Shown here piece after piece: positions 26,016 to 35,706 of a DNA stretch of 64,000 bases (position 1 is its first letter; every line of letters begins with the position of its first letter). Under the pieces are notes generated by a model. It searched no databases. It had not been told where the DNA came from and was given only the letters and a program-made list of their open reading frames with translations. The DNA is from RPQJ01 sp963732415 (GTDB lineage: Bacteria; Pseudomonadota; Gammaproteobacteria; Steroidobacterales; Steroidobacteraceae), in contig CAVSZK010000019.1 of assembly GCA_963732415.1 (NCBI GenBank), positions 558,001-622,000 of the forward strand, given 5' to 3'. The position numbers and the translations under genes were made by a program.

Positions 26016-27971
26016 TCAGCCTCCTCGCCAGAGGAGCCACGCGAGCAACGCCGAGAGGCCGATGATCGTCGCGAAGGCGTAGTGATAGAGATACCCGGTC
26101 TGCACGCGGCGCACGACGCCTGCCAGCCAGCCAACCAGGCGCGCCGAACCGTTCACGGCCACGCCGTCGATGAGCACTTCGTCGCCACCGCGCCATAGCA
26201 GCCTGCCCAGGCCAAGCGTTCCCGCTGCGATCACCTTCTCGTTGAACGCGTCGAAGTAGTACTTGTTCGCCAGCAGCGTGTACAGCGCACCGGACTTCTC
26301 GCGGCACCATACGGCCAGCTCCGGGCGCTTCAGGTACAGGAACCATGCCGTCACCACACCCGCCAATGCGAGCCAGACTGCCGGGCCCGTGATCCCGTGC
26401 ACGACGAATGCCGCGGGGCCATGAAACTCTTCCTTGAGGTGCGCCAGCACGTCGTGGCCGGGCGTCACGTAAATGGCGCCCTGGAAGAAGTCCCCGAACA
26501 GCAGCGGGCCAATGTCCGGCCAGCCCGCGATGACCGAGGGAATCGCGAGCAGCACCAGCGGCAGCGTCACCACCCACGGGCTCTCGTGAAGGTGTTCGCG
26601 CGTGTGCTCGTCCATCCGCTCCTTCCCGTGGAAAGTCATGAACATCAGCCGGAACGTATAGAAAGCGGTGATGAAGACACCCAGCAGCACGCACCAGTAC
26701 GCGTAGCCCGCGCCCGGAATGCCCGAGACGTGCACCGCCTCGATCAGCGCGTCCTTGGAGAAAAACCCCGAGAATCCCGGGAACCCGATCAGCGCCAGCG
26801 CACCGATCAGCGCCGTCCAGTAGGTGATCGGCATGTATTTTCGCAGGCCGCCCATCTTGCGCATGTCCTGCTCGTGATGCATCCCGATGATGACCGAGCC
26901 GGCCGCAAGAAACAGCAGCGCCTTGAAAAACGCATGCGTCATCAGGTGAAAGATCGCCCCGGCGTACGCCGATGCCCCGAGCGCCACGGTCATGTAGCCG
27001 AGCTGAGACAGCGTCGAATACGCGATCACGCGCTTGATGTCGTTGGCGACGATGCCGAGCAGCCCCATGAACAGCGCGGTCGTTGCACCGATCACCAGGA
27101 TAAAACTGAGCGCCGTCTGCGACTGTTCGAACAGCGGCGACATGCGGGCAACCATGAATATGCCAGCCGTGACCATGGTAGCGGCGTGAATCAGCGCCGA
27201 GATCGGGGTCGGGCCCTCCATGGAGTCGGGCAGCCACACGTGGAGCGGCACCTGCGCCGACTTGCCCATCGCCCCGATGAACAGGCAGATGCAAATGACG
27301 GTCGCAGCCGACCACGCCCTTCCCGGCAACAGTTCGAATGTAGTGGCAGCGATGCCGTCCACTTTGCCGAAAATATCCGCGTAGTGCAGCGAGCCCGTCA
27401 GGTAAACGATGCCGGCGATGCCGAGCAGGAAGCCGAAGTCGCCCACTCGATTGACCAGGAAGGCCTTCATGTTTGCGACGATCGCCGACGGGCGCGTGTA
27501 CCAGAAGCCGATCAGCAGGTAGGAAACGAGCCCCACGCCTTCCCAGCCAAAGAACAGCTGTAGCAGGTTGTTCGACATCACCAGCATCAGCATCGCGAAC
27601 GTGAACAGCGAGATGTAGCTGAAGAACCGGGTGTACCCAGGATCGTCGCGCATGTAACCGATCGTGTACACGTGCACCATCAGCGACACGAAGGTCACTA
27701 CGACCATCATCAACGCGCTCAGGCGGTCGATGAGGAAGCCAACCTCCATCCGGATGCCGTCGCTCACCAGCCAGGTGTACACGGCGCCATCGAACACCGG
27801 CGCACCGTGCAGGGAATCCCACATCACCTTCACCGACAGCCCGAACGAGGTGCCCACGCCCAGTATGGTGAGCGAGTGCGCACCGGCGCGGCCGATCCAG
27901 CGGCCGAACAGCCCCGACACGATGGCCGCCACAAGCGGCGCCAGAACGATGATGAGAAGCGTCCGTTCCAC
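26016..27971 (-). CDS. nuoL: NADH-quinone oxidoreductase subunit L
   Basis: 651 residues starting with GTG at 27971. It is the distal ND5-like antiporter subunit with the long lateral helix at the C-terminus. Motifs: KSAQVPLHVWLPDSMEGPTP, SALIHAATMVTAGIFM and WEGVGLVSYLLIGFW. It lies 3 bases after nuoK and 3 bases before nuoM. Confidence 0.97.
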   Translation of the reverse strand: MERTLLIIVLAPLVAAIVSGLFGRWIGRAGAHSLTILGVGTSFGLSVKVMWDSLHGAPVFDGAVYTWLVSDGIRMEVGFLIDRLSALMMVVVTFVSLMVHVYTIGYMRDDPGYTRFFSYISLFTFAMLMLVMSNNLLQLFFGWEGVGLVSYLLIGFWYTRPSAIVANMKAFLVNRVGDFGFLLGIAGIVYLTGSLHYADIFGKVDGIAATTFELLPGRAWSAATVICICLFIGAMGKSAQVPLHVWLPDSMEGPTPISALIHAATMVTAGIFMVARMSPLFEQSQTALSFILVIGATTALFMGLLGIVANDIKRVIAYSTLSQLGYMTVALGASAYAGAIFHLMTHAFFKALLFLAAGSVIIGMHHEQDMRKMGGLRKYMPITYWTALIGALALIGFPGFSGFFSKDALIEAVHVSGIPGAGYAYWCVLLGVFITAFYTFRLMFMTFHGKERMDEHTREHLHESPWVVTLPLVLLAIPSVIAGWPDIGPLLFGDFFQGAIYVTPGHDVLAHLKEEFHGPAAFVVHGITGPAVWLALAGVVTAWFLYLKRPELAVWCREKSGALYTLLANKYYFDAFNEKVIAAGTLGLGRLLWRGGDEVLIDGVAVNGSARLVGWLAGVVRRVQTGYLYHYAFATIIGLSALLAWLLWRGG

Positions 27972-27974
27972 TGC

Positions 27975-28280
27975 TCAGCCCTTCATGGCGTCGAGGTCCT
28001 CGACGTTGATGCTGCGGCGCTCGCGGAACAGCACCACCAGGATCGCGAGCCCGATGGCCGACTCCGCGGCCGCGACCGTCAGGATGAAGAACACGAACAC
28101 CTGTCCGGCCAGGTCGCCCAGGTACTGCGAAAACGCGATGAAGTTGAAATTTACCGACAGCAGCATCAGCTCGATGCACATCAACAGCAGCAGCACGTTC
28201 TTGCGATTGATGAAAATCCCGGCCACGCTCAGGCTGAAGAGAATGCCAGAGAGCAGCAGGACGTTGTGCAGCGGAATCAC
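27975..28280 (-). CDS. nuoK: NADH-quinone oxidoreductase subunit K
   Basis: 101 residues, three membrane helices, the ND4L homologue. Both membrane glutamates required for proton transfer are present (MCIELMLLSVNFNF and AAAESAIGLAI). It starts at GTG 28280, which overlaps the nuoJ stop as GTGA, so translation is probably coupled. Confidence 0.96.
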   Translation of the reverse strand: MIPLHNVLLLSGILFSLSVAGIFINRKNVLLLLMCIELMLLSVNFNFIAFSQYLGDLAGQVFVFFILTVAAAESAIGLAILVVLFRERRSINVEDLDAMKG

Positions 28281-28879
28281 CGTCCACCCTCCGCGTCCAT
28301 CTTCACGATGCGTATCCGGTCCTTCGCCCGGACTGCGACCTGCTTCGACACGTCCTGGAGCTTCTGGCCCGGCCGTTTCCTCATGGTGAGGGTAATCGCG
28401 GCAACGATCGCAACCAGCAGGATCACCGCCGCAACCTCGAACGGGTAGAGATATTCTGTGTACAGCAGGTGACCGAGCTCCGCGGTGTTCGAATACCCCT
28501 CGGGCCGAACGACCGATGCGGGCGCCCCGGTCAGGCCGAGCTGCCTCACCCACACCACGATGCCGATCTGGGCAACGACGACCAGCGCCACCAGCGCACC
28601 GAGTGGCGCATAGCGCGTGAAGCCCTGGCGCAGCTTCTCGACGTCCACGTCCATCATCATCACGACGAACAGCCACAGAACCATGACCGCGCCGACATAG
28701 ACGACCACGAGCGTCAGCGCCAGGAACTCCGCCCCGAGCAGCAGCCAGATCACCGCGCTGTTCAGGAACGCGACGACCAGGAACAAAGCGCAGTGCACCG
28801 GGTTCCGCGCGGTGATGACCCCGAGTGCCGATGCCAGCAGCATTGCGCCAAATATGTAGAACAGGACGTTGACGATCAT
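28277..28879 (-). CDS. nuoJ: NADH-quinone oxidoreductase subunit J
   Basis: 200 residues, five membrane helices, the ND6 homologue: AMLLASALGVITARNPVHCA, LGAEFLALTLVVVYVGAVMV and FVVMMMDVD. The helix with VVYVGAVMVL contains the pi-bulge region that gates proton flow. The C-terminal 40 residues are basic and cytoplasmic. It overlaps nuoK by 4 bases. Confidence 0.96.
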   Translation of the reverse strand: MIVNVLFYIFGAMLLASALGVITARNPVHCALFLVVAFLNSAVIWLLLGAEFLALTLVVVYVGAVMVLWLFVVMMMDVDVEKLRQGFTRYAPLGALVALVVVAQIGIVVWVRQLGLTGAPASVVRPEGYSNTAELGHLLYTEYLYPFEVAAVILLVAIVAAITLTMRKRPGQKLQDVSKQVAVRAKDRIRIVKMDAEGGR

Positions 28880-28892
28880 CTTGTGTGCTCGC

Positions 28893-29372
28893 TCAGCGGT
28901 ACCGGGCGTCGGCCGCCTTGTCGGAGGCGATCATGGCTTCGAAGCGATCGCCCACGGCGAGCAGCTTGTCCTTGGTCATGATGTTCTCGCCCCGGTTCTC
29001 CATGTGGTATTCGTGGATGCGGGTCTCGACGATCGCGTCGACCGGGCAGGCTTCCTCGCAGAATCCGCAGTAGATGCACTTGAAGAGGTCGATGTCGTAG
29101 CGCGTCGTGCGGCGCGTGCCGTCCTCGCCGACATCGGACTCGATCGTGATCGCGGCCGCCGGACAGACCGCCTCGCAGAGCTTGCAGGCGATGCAGCGCT
29201 CCTGCCCGTTCGGGTAGCGACGCTGGGCGTGCAGGCCGCGGAAGCGCGGCGACTGCGGGGTCTTCTCCTCCGGGTACTGGATGGTGACCTTGGGCGCGAA
29301 GAACGCGCGCCCCGTGACCATCAGGCCCTGGATCAATTCCCACAGGAAGAACGTCTTGATGTAGCTGCGCAT
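28893..29372 (-). CDS. nuoI: NADH-quinone oxidoreductase subunit I
   Basis: 159 residues, the ferredoxin-like subunit holding clusters N6a and N6b. Two CxxCxxCxxxCP motifs are complete: CIACKLCEAVCP and CIYCGFCEEACP. It relays electrons from NuoG to NuoB in the peripheral arm. The start at 29372 gives MRSYIKTFFLWELIQG, the usual amphipathic N-terminal helix. It lies 14 bases after nuoH. Confidence 0.97.
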   Translation of the reverse strand: MRSYIKTFFLWELIQGLMVTGRAFFAPKVTIQYPEEKTPQSPRFRGLHAQRRYPNGQERCIACKLCEAVCPAAAITIESDVGEDGTRRTTRYDIDLFKCIYCGFCEEACPVDAIVETRIHEYHMENRGENIMTKDKLLAVGDRFEAMIASDKAADARYR

Positions 29373-29386
29373 GGTGCTGTCCTGCT

Positions 29387-30448
29387 TCACGCCGCCCAGG
29401 GGCCGACACGCCAATACCACATCGCGGACTCGACGCAGAGCCACACCAGCGTCACCGGGATGAACACCTTCCAGCCGAGCCTCATGATCTGGTCGTATCG
29501 GTAACGCGGGAACGTCGCGCGGAACCACAGGAAGCAGAACAGGAAGAACGCGATCTTCAGAACCAGCCAGTGCAGGCCAGGGCTGGCGAGGAACGCTACA
29601 TTGCCGACCAGCGGGTAACCCTCGAACGGCGACAGCCAGCCCCCGCAGAAGAAGGTCGCGGTCAGCGTCGCGATCATGATCATGTTGGCGTATTCGGCCA
29701 GGAAGAACAGCGCAAATGCGATGCCCGAGTACTCGACGTGGAACCCGGCGACGATTTCCGACTCGCCTTCTGCCACATCGAACGGCGCGCGGTTCGTCTC
29801 GGCGACGCCCGAGATGAAATACACGACGAACAGCGGGAACAGCCACACGAGGTTCCACGACAGTGGCCCGCCCGCCTGCTGACTCACGATCCTGCCGATA
29901 TTGAGCGTGCCAGCCGCCATCACCACGCCCACCAGTGCGAAGCCCATTGCGATCTCGTAGGCGACGATCTGCGCGGCCGAACGCATCGCGCCGAGGAACG
30001 CATACTTGGAGTTCGTCGCCCAGCCGGCCAGGATGATGCCGTAAGCGCCGAAGCCGGCCAGCGCGAGCACGTAGAGCACGCCCGCATCGACGTCCGCAAT
30101 CGCAAATCCAGGCCACAGGGAAATCACCGCCCACGCGGCGAACGCCGGCGCGAGAGCCAGCAACGGAGCAACAACGAACAGGAAGCGGTTCGAGCGCGCC
30201 GGCACCACGACTTCCTTGACGAGCAGCTTCAGCACGTCGGCGAATGGCTGCAGCAGGCCCATCGGGCCCACGCGGTTCGGACCGATGCGCACCTGCATGT
30301 AGCCGATAACCTTGCGCTCAGCCAGCGTGAGGTACGCGACGCACAGGATCACCACGATCGTTACGGCGAGGATCTGCCCCAGCGCGACCAGCGTGACCCG
30401 GATCCAGTCCGGCCACGACTGCCACGTGACGGCGACGAAATCCATCAT
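29387..30448 (-). CDS. nuoH: NADH-quinone oxidoreductase subunit H
   Basis: 353 residues, eight membrane helices, the ND1 homologue that joins the membrane arm to the hydrophilic arm and forms much of the quinone chamber. The conserved loops MQVRIGPNRVGPMGLLQPFA and AEGESEIVAGFHVEYSG are intact. The start overlaps the end of nuoG as ATGA (30445-30448). Confidence 0.97.
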   Translation of the reverse strand: MMDFVAVTWQSWPDWIRVTLVALGQILAVTIVVILCVAYLTLAERKVIGYMQVRIGPNRVGPMGLLQPFADVLKLLVKEVVVPARSNRFLFVVAPLLALAPAFAAWAVISLWPGFAIADVDAGVLYVLALAGFGAYGIILAGWATNSKYAFLGAMRSAAQIVAYEIAMGFALVGVVMAAGTLNIGRIVSQQAGGPLSWNLVWLFPLFVVYFISGVAETNRAPFDVAEGESEIVAGFHVEYSGIAFALFFLAEYANMIMIATLTATFFCGGWLSPFEGYPLVGNVAFLASPGLHWLVLKIAFFLFCFLWFRATFPRYRYDQIMRLGWKVFIPVTLVWLCVESAMWYWRVGPWAA

Positions 30449-32628
30449 CGTGCGTCACCCTCACCCTGCTGCCGGCCGTCACGGGTTTCCTGCAGAGGCC
30501 GGGAGCGGCGCACGATCGCGTCGACGCGATAGATGCCCAGTTCACTGGTCGAGTCCACGGACGCAAGGCGTCCTGGCGCGAACCCGGAAGGTCGGCATGG
30601 TTCCGCTGCGCCGAGTTCGCGGCGAAGTTCATCGCGGACGTCCTCGGAACTCAGGTAGTCGAACCCGGGCAGCCCGAGAAGGTTGCCCAGCACTCGAAGG
30701 ACTTTCCAGGCGGGACGCGCCTCGCCCGGTGCGCGCGCGGCGCCCGAGGCACTCTGCCAGCGGCCCTCGACGTTGACCCAAGTGCCGGATGTCTCCGCGA
30801 ACGCCGCCACTGGCAGGATGACCGTCGCACGAGCGAGTTGCTCGGCGCCCGCGTAAGGCGTGAGCGCCACCACGCACTCGGCCGACTCCAACGCGGAATC
30901 GGATGATGGCGAGGGCGCCAGGTCGGCCGACTCGATCCCGCCGACCAGCACGTAGGCGCGCAACCGTGCATTCAGCATCTCGAGTGCGGCCAGCCCCGGC
31001 CGGGACACCGGCTTTCCGCCCACCGATCGGTGCGGCGTCACGCCCGCCAATGCGGCACCCACGGCATTGCCGCCATCCGGAAGGAAACCGATCACGGCGC
31101 CCGTCGCCTCGGCGAGTGCCCGCGCGAGAGCACGGATCTCCGAATACGCGGCGTGACGCTCTGCGATCCCACCGAGCAGGACCGCGCGCAGCCCTTCGCC
31201 GGCAAGTTGCGCCGCCACCCGATCGTGATCCGCGGTCGGCGCGACGCCCTCGAGCGCCGGGGAAAGCTCGCGCGACACCGGTTTGCCCGAGCCGCGCAGT
31301 GCAGCGACCAGCAGCGCAGCGAGGTGCTGCGCCATCCCGAGGCCGTTGCTGGTGAACTGCGCCGCAACCGGGAACAGCAGTTCCTGCGGGTGCGGGTGGA
31401 CCAGCGCGACCTGCGTCCCATGTCGCACAGCGCCAGTCCGGATGCGGTGCGCAATGATCGGCACCTCGCGTCGGATGTCGGATCCGACCAGTAGCACCGC
31501 GGACGCCCTGTCCAGGTCGGCCAGGCTGCAGCCCAGCGTCGGCGCGACCGCGTCCCCTGCCTGGTCCCGGAAGTCGACTCGCCGCAGCCGATGGTCAATG
31601 TTGTCGCTGCCGAGGCCGCGCGCAATACGGGCCGCGAGACTGGCTTCCTCCAGCGTCGCGGTCGGCGACACCAGGAATCCGACCTGTCCGGCACCGGCCT
31701 CGCGAACGATCTTCTGCAGGCCGCTCGCGGCCGCATCCAGCGCGGTCTCCCAGTCGACCTCCCGCCATGCTCCGCCTCGCTTGATCATCGGCTTTGCGGC
31801 GCGGTCGTCCGTATAGAGGCCTTCGCAGCTGAAGCGATCGCGGTCGGCAATCCAGCTCTCGTTGATCTGCTCGTTGTCACGCGGCACGACGCGCATCAGG
31901 CGCCCGCGCAGCACGTGACCGTTCAGGTTGGTGCCGGTGCAGTCGTGCGGGGAAACGAGGGGATGCTGAGTCATCTCCCATGCACGTGCGCGATACCGAT
32001 ACGGCTTGTTGTTCAGTGCCCCGACCGGGCACAGGTCGATGATGTTGCCGGAGAGTTCATGATCCACGCTCTTTTCGACATAGGTCGAGATCAGCGTGTA
32101 CTCACCTCGCCCGACAGTGCCGAGCTCCTGCAGCCCCGCGATCTCCTCACCGAAGCGGACGCACCGGGTGCAGAGAATGCACCTTGTCATGTCGGTCGAG
32201 ACCAGCGGGCCGATGCTGCGATCCTTCACTACGCGCTTGCGTTCGGAGTAGCGCGCGACGTCGCGCCCGAAACCCATCGCCAGGTCCTGCAGTTCGCACT
32301 CGCCGCCCTGGTCGCAGATCGGGCAGTCCAGCGGATGGTTGACCAGCAGGAACTCCATCGTCGCCTTCTGGGCAGCGATGGCCCGCGGCGACTTCGTGAA
32401 TACCTTCATGCCCTCGGCAACCGGCGTGGCGCAGGCCGGAAGCGGCTTCGGTGCCTTCTCTACTTCGACCAGGCACATGCGGCAGTTGGCGGCGACGGAC
32501 AGCTTGTCGTGGTAGCAGAAACGCGGCACGTACGCGCCGTGAGCATCTGTCGCGTGGATGATCATGGCGCCCTTGCGCGCCTTGACGGCGACGCCATCTA
32601 TCTCGATGTTGACCAGTTCTTCGCTCAT
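30445..32628 (-). CDS. nuoG: NADH-quinone oxidoreductase subunit G
   Basis: 727 residues from the ATG at 32628. The N-terminal ferredoxin domain binds [2Fe-2S] N1b (FCYHDKLSVAANCRMCLVEV and CATPV). Then come the His/Cys N5 site with HPLDCPICDQGGECELQD and the N4 site CILCTRCVRFGEEIAG. The molybdopterin-oxidoreductase-like body follows (about 220-700). The extra N7 cysteines found in E. coli NuoG are not visible; only one Cys remains near that place, as in most NuoG proteins. Frame upstream of 32628 is open but shadows nuoF. Confidence 0.96.
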   Translation of the reverse strand: MSEELVNIEIDGVAVKARKGAMIIHATDAHGAYVPRFCYHDKLSVAANCRMCLVEVEKAPKPLPACATPVAEGMKVFTKSPRAIAAQKATMEFLLVNHPLDCPICDQGGECELQDLAMGFGRDVARYSERKRVVKDRSIGPLVSTDMTRCILCTRCVRFGEEIAGLQELGTVGRGEYTLISTYVEKSVDHELSGNIIDLCPVGALNNKPYRYRARAWEMTQHPLVSPHDCTGTNLNGHVLRGRLMRVVPRDNEQINESWIADRDRFSCEGLYTDDRAAKPMIKRGGAWREVDWETALDAAASGLQKIVREAGAGQVGFLVSPTATLEEASLAARIARGLGSDNIDHRLRRVDFRDQAGDAVAPTLGCSLADLDRASAVLLVGSDIRREVPIIAHRIRTGAVRHGTQVALVHPHPQELLFPVAAQFTSNGLGMAQHLAALLVAALRGSGKPVSRELSPALEGVAPTADHDRVAAQLAGEGLRAVLLGGIAERHAAYSEIRALARALAEATGAVIGFLPDGGNAVGAALAGVTPHRSVGGKPVSRPGLAALEMLNARLRAYVLVGGIESADLAPSPSSDSALESAECVVALTPYAGAEQLARATVILPVAAFAETSGTWVNVEGRWQSASGAARAPGEARPAWKVLRVLGNLLGLPGFDYLSSEDVRDELRRELGAAEPCRPSGFAPGRLASVDSTSELGIYRVDAIVRRSRPLQETRDGRQQGEGDAR

Positions 32629-32632
32629 GGCG

Positions 32633-33940
32633 TCACGCAGCCCGTCCGCGCGCATCCACGATGCTGTGGCCGTGCTCGATGAAGTACTCGAATTCGTGCC
32701 GGAAATGCTTGATGAAGCTCTGTACCGGCCACGCCGCCGCGTCGCCCAGCGCACAGATCGTGTGCCCTTCAATGTTGTTGGCCACGCTGACCAGCATGTC
32801 CACGTCCTCGCGCCGCCCCTGCCCCGCGACGATCCGCTTGAGCGTGCGGTTGAGCCAGCCGGTGCCCTCACGGCAGGGAGTGCACTGCCCGCAGGATTCC
32901 ATGTGGTAGAAACGGGAGAGGCGCTCGAGCACCCGCACCATGCAGGTGGTCTCGTCCATCACGATCACGGCCGCCGAGCCTATCGCGGAACCCGCTTTCT
33001 TCAGCGAGTCGTAGTCCATGTTGGCCTGGAGCATCACCTCGGCCGGCACCACCGGCACCGATGATCCACCCGGGATGACGGCCTTGAGCCTGCGGCCGCC
33101 AAGCACACCGCCGGCGATCGCAAGCAGTTCTGAGAAAGGCACGCCGAGCGGCAACTCGTAGTTGCCAGGCTTCTCGACATGGCCCGACACCGAGAAAATC
33201 ACCGTGCCGCCCGAGTTCTGCGGTCCCAGGCCGGCGAACCATTCCGGACCCCTGCGCAGGATGGTCGGCACCGACGCAAAGCTCTGCGCGTTGTTGATCG
33301 TTGTCGGCTTGCCGTACAGGCCGTAGTTCGCCGGGAACGGCGGCTTGAAACGCGGCTTGCCCTGCTTGCCCTCAAGCGACTCGAGCAGCGCGGTTTCCTC
33401 GCCGCAGATGTACGCGCCGGCTCCCATGAACGTGTGCAGGTCGAAATCGACTCCGGAGCCCAGTATGTTCGCACCGAGCAGGCCCGCCGCGTAGGCCTCC
33501 TTGAGTGCCGCCTCGAATCTCGGGATCGGCTCGGCCATGAACTCGCCGCGCACGTAGTTGTAGCCAACCGTCGCACCCATCGCATATCCCGCAACTGCCA
33601 TGCCCTCGATGAGCGCATGCGGGTTGTAGCGCAGGATGTCGCGGTCGTGACAGGTGCCAGGTTCACTCTCGTCGGAGTTGCAGACCACGTACTTCTGGAT
33701 AGGCGCGCTGCGCGGCATGAACGACCACTTGAGACCGGTCGGGAAACCGGCGCCACCGCGGCCGCGAAGGCCGGAGGCCTTCACCTGCTCGATGACCTCC
33801 TCTCGCGTCATCTTCTGCGTGAGGATCTTCCGCCAGGCCTCGTAGCCACCGATGCGCTGGTAGGTTGCGAGTTCCCACGGCCGCTCGAACTTGAGGGGCT
33901 CGAAGCACACGAGGTTCAGCCGGTCGCTCCAGTCGGTCAC
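32633..33940 (-). CDS. nuoF: NADH-quinone oxidoreductase subunit F
   Basis: 435 residues, the NADH- and FMN-binding subunit. The FMN/NADH fold shows RGRGGAGFPTGLKWSFMP and YICGEETALLESLEG. The N3 [4Fe-4S] site is ESCGQCTPCREGTGW plus a later Cys-like HTICALGDAAA region. It accepts hydride from NADH and passes electrons to NuoG. GTG start at 33940; it ends 4 bases before nuoG. Confidence 0.97.
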   Translation of the reverse strand: MTDWSDRLNLVCFEPLKFERPWELATYQRIGGYEAWRKILTQKMTREEVIEQVKASGLRGRGGAGFPTGLKWSFMPRSAPIQKYVVCNSDESEPGTCHDRDILRYNPHALIEGMAVAGYAMGATVGYNYVRGEFMAEPIPRFEAALKEAYAAGLLGANILGSGVDFDLHTFMGAGAYICGEETALLESLEGKQGKPRFKPPFPANYGLYGKPTTINNAQSFASVPTILRRGPEWFAGLGPQNSGGTVIFSVSGHVEKPGNYELPLGVPFSELLAIAGGVLGGRRLKAVIPGGSSVPVVPAEVMLQANMDYDSLKKAGSAIGSAAVIVMDETTCMVRVLERLSRFYHMESCGQCTPCREGTGWLNRTLKRIVAGQGRREDVDMLVSVANNIEGHTICALGDAAAWPVQSFIKHFRHEFEYFIEHGHSIVDARGRAA

Positions 33941-33949
33941 GCGCGGCTC

Positions 33950-34456
33950 CTACTTGTGCTCATCGAGGATCCTGTCCACCGTTTCCGGCGTCAGGTTCTC
34001 GTAATAGACGTGGTCGACCATCATCATCGGCGCGCCGTTGCAGGCGGCGAGGCATTCCTCCTCTTTCTTCAGGAAGAACCGCCCGTCCGGAGTGCTCTCG
34101 CCAACCTTGACGCCCAGGCGCTTCTCTACGTGGGCGAGGACCTGTTCTCCGCCGCGCAGCATGCAGGAGATGTTGGTACACACCGAGACGTGGTGACGGC
34201 CGCAGGGCTTCGTCTCGAACATCGAGTAGAAGCTTGCGACCTCGTATACCTGGATCGGCGGCAGCCCGAGATAGGCCGCGACCGCGTCCATGGATTTCTG
34301 CGTGAGGAAGCCGTGTTCGTGCTGCACCGCGTGCAGTGCCGAGATGACCGCAGAGCGGCGGCGTTCGGGCGGGAACTTCGCAACCCAGTGGTCGATCTCG
34401 TGGCGCACGTGCTCCGACAGCACCGTGGCGGCAATTCCGTGAGTGGCTTCGCTCAC
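33950..34456 (-). CDS. nuoE: NADH-quinone oxidoreductase subunit E
   Basis: 168 residues from the GTG at 34456, which overlaps the nuoD stop by 4 bases (GTGA). It is thioredoxin-like and carries the N1a [2Fe-2S] cluster: VSVCTNISCMLRG provides two cysteines and EEECLAACNGAP the other two. It works with NuoF in the NADH-oxidising tip. Confidence 0.96.
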   Translation of the reverse strand: MSEATHGIAATVLSEHVRHEIDHWVAKFPPERRRSAVISALHAVQHEHGFLTQKSMDAVAAYLGLPPIQVYEVASFYSMFETKPCGRHHVSVCTNISCMLRGGEQVLAHVEKRLGVKVGESTPDGRFFLKKEEECLAACNGAPMMMVDHVYYENLTPETVDRILDEHK

Positions 34457-35706
34457 CGGTCGATCTCCCCGAACACGATGTCCGCGGTGCCGATCACGGC
34501 GACCACGTCGGCCAGCATGTGGCCCGTGACCATTTCCTCGAGCGCTGCGAGGTGCGGGAATCCCGGCGCCCGGCACTTGAGCCGATATGGCTTGTTCGCC
34601 CCGTCCGACAGCAAGTAGATGCCGAACTCGCCCTTGGGCGCCTCGACCGCCGCGTACGCCTCACCTGCCGGCACGCAGTAACCCTCGGTAAAGAGCTTGA
34701 AATGGTGAATCAGCGATTCCATGTCGCCCTTCATCTGCTCGCGCGATGGCGGCACGACCTTGTGGTCGGCCGCGGCGACCGGACCAGGATTGCTCTTCAG
34801 CCAGTGAACGCACTGCGCGATGACCCGGTTCGACTGACGCATCTCCTCGACGCGCACCAGGTAACGGTCGTAGCAGTCGCCGTTCACGCCGACCGGGATG
34901 TCGAAGTCGAGCGCGCCATACACTTCGTAGGGCTGCTTCTTGCGCAGGTCCCATGCCACGCCCGAGCCACGCAGCATCGGGCCAGTGAAGCCGAGATTGA
35001 GCGCCCGCTCAGGCGTCACGACGCCGATGTTCACGGTGCGCTGCTTCCAGATGCGGTTATCAGTGAGCAGCGTCTCGTACTCGTCCACGCAGGCCGGGAA
35101 GCGGTCGGTGAAGTCGCCGATGAAATCGAGCATCGTTCCCGAGCGCGCGTCGTTCAACCGGTCGACGTCCTTCTGGGACTTCCAGCGCGACGCCTGGTAG
35201 CGCGGCATCGTGTCCGGCAGGTCGCGGTAAACGCCGCCCGGCCGGTAGTAGGTTGCGTGCATGCGCGTACCCGACACTGCCTCGTAGCAGTCCATCAGGT
35301 CCTCGCGCTCTCGGAAGCAGTACAGGAACATCGTCATCGCGCCGATGTCGAGTCCGTGCGCCCCGAGCCACATCAGGTGGTTCAGGATGCGCGTGATCTC
35401 ATCGAACATCACCCGGATGTACTGCGCGCGGACCGGCACCTCGACCCCGAGCAGCTTCTCGATCGCCATTACATAGGCGTGCTCGTTGCACATCATCGAG
35501 ACGTAGTCGAGCCGATCCATGTAGCCGATCGACTGATTGTAGGGCTTCGATTCGGCGAGCTTTTCGGTGCCACGATGCAGCAGCCCGATGTGCGGGTCCG
35601 CCTTCTGCACGACCTCGCCGTCCATCTCCAGCACCAGGCGCAGCACGCCGTGTGCAGCCGGGTGCTGCGGGCCGAAGTTCATCGTGTAGCTGCGGATTTC
35701 AGCCAT
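34453..35706 (-). CDS. nuoD: NADH-quinone oxidoreductase subunit D
   Basis: 417 residues, the 49-kDa homologue that shapes the quinone site with NuoB. The N-terminus MNFGPQHPAAHGVLRL contains the quinone-interacting His; HIGLLHRGTEKLAE and YRPGGVYRDLP follow, and the family ending MLADVVAVIGTADIVFGEID is present. It overlaps nuoC by 8 bases and nuoE by 4. Confidence 0.97.
   Translation of the reverse strand: MAEIRSYTMNFGPQHPAAHGVLRLVLEMDGEVVQKADPHIGLLHRGTEKLAESKPYNQSIGYMDRLDYVSMMCNEHAYVMAIEKLLGVEVPVRAQYIRVMFDEITRILNHLMWLGAHGLDIGAMTMFLYCFREREDLMDCYEAVSGTRMHATYYRPGGVYRDLPDTMPRYQASRWKSQKDVDRLNDARSGTMLDFIGDFTDRFPACVDEYETLLTDNRIWKQRTVNIGVVTPERALNLGFTGPMLRGSGVAWDLRKKQPYEVYGALDFDIPVGVNGDCYDRYLVRVEEMRQSNRVIAQCVHWLKSNPGPVAAADHKVVPPSREQMKGDMESLIHHFKLFTEGYCVPAGEAYAAVEAPKGEFGIYLLSDGANKPYRLKCRAPGFPHLAALEEMVTGHMLADVVAVIGTADIVFGEIDR

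Noticed and set aside
26002..28287. Long minus-strand frame of 761 codons over nuoL and nuoK
   Set aside because: It is the +1 shadow of nuoL, with the Ala/Arg/Gly-rich low-complexity composition of an out-of-frame reading.
30445..32628. Loss of the N7 iron-sulfur site in NuoG as a novelty
   Set aside because: Most NuoG proteins lack N7; its presence in E. coli is the exception.
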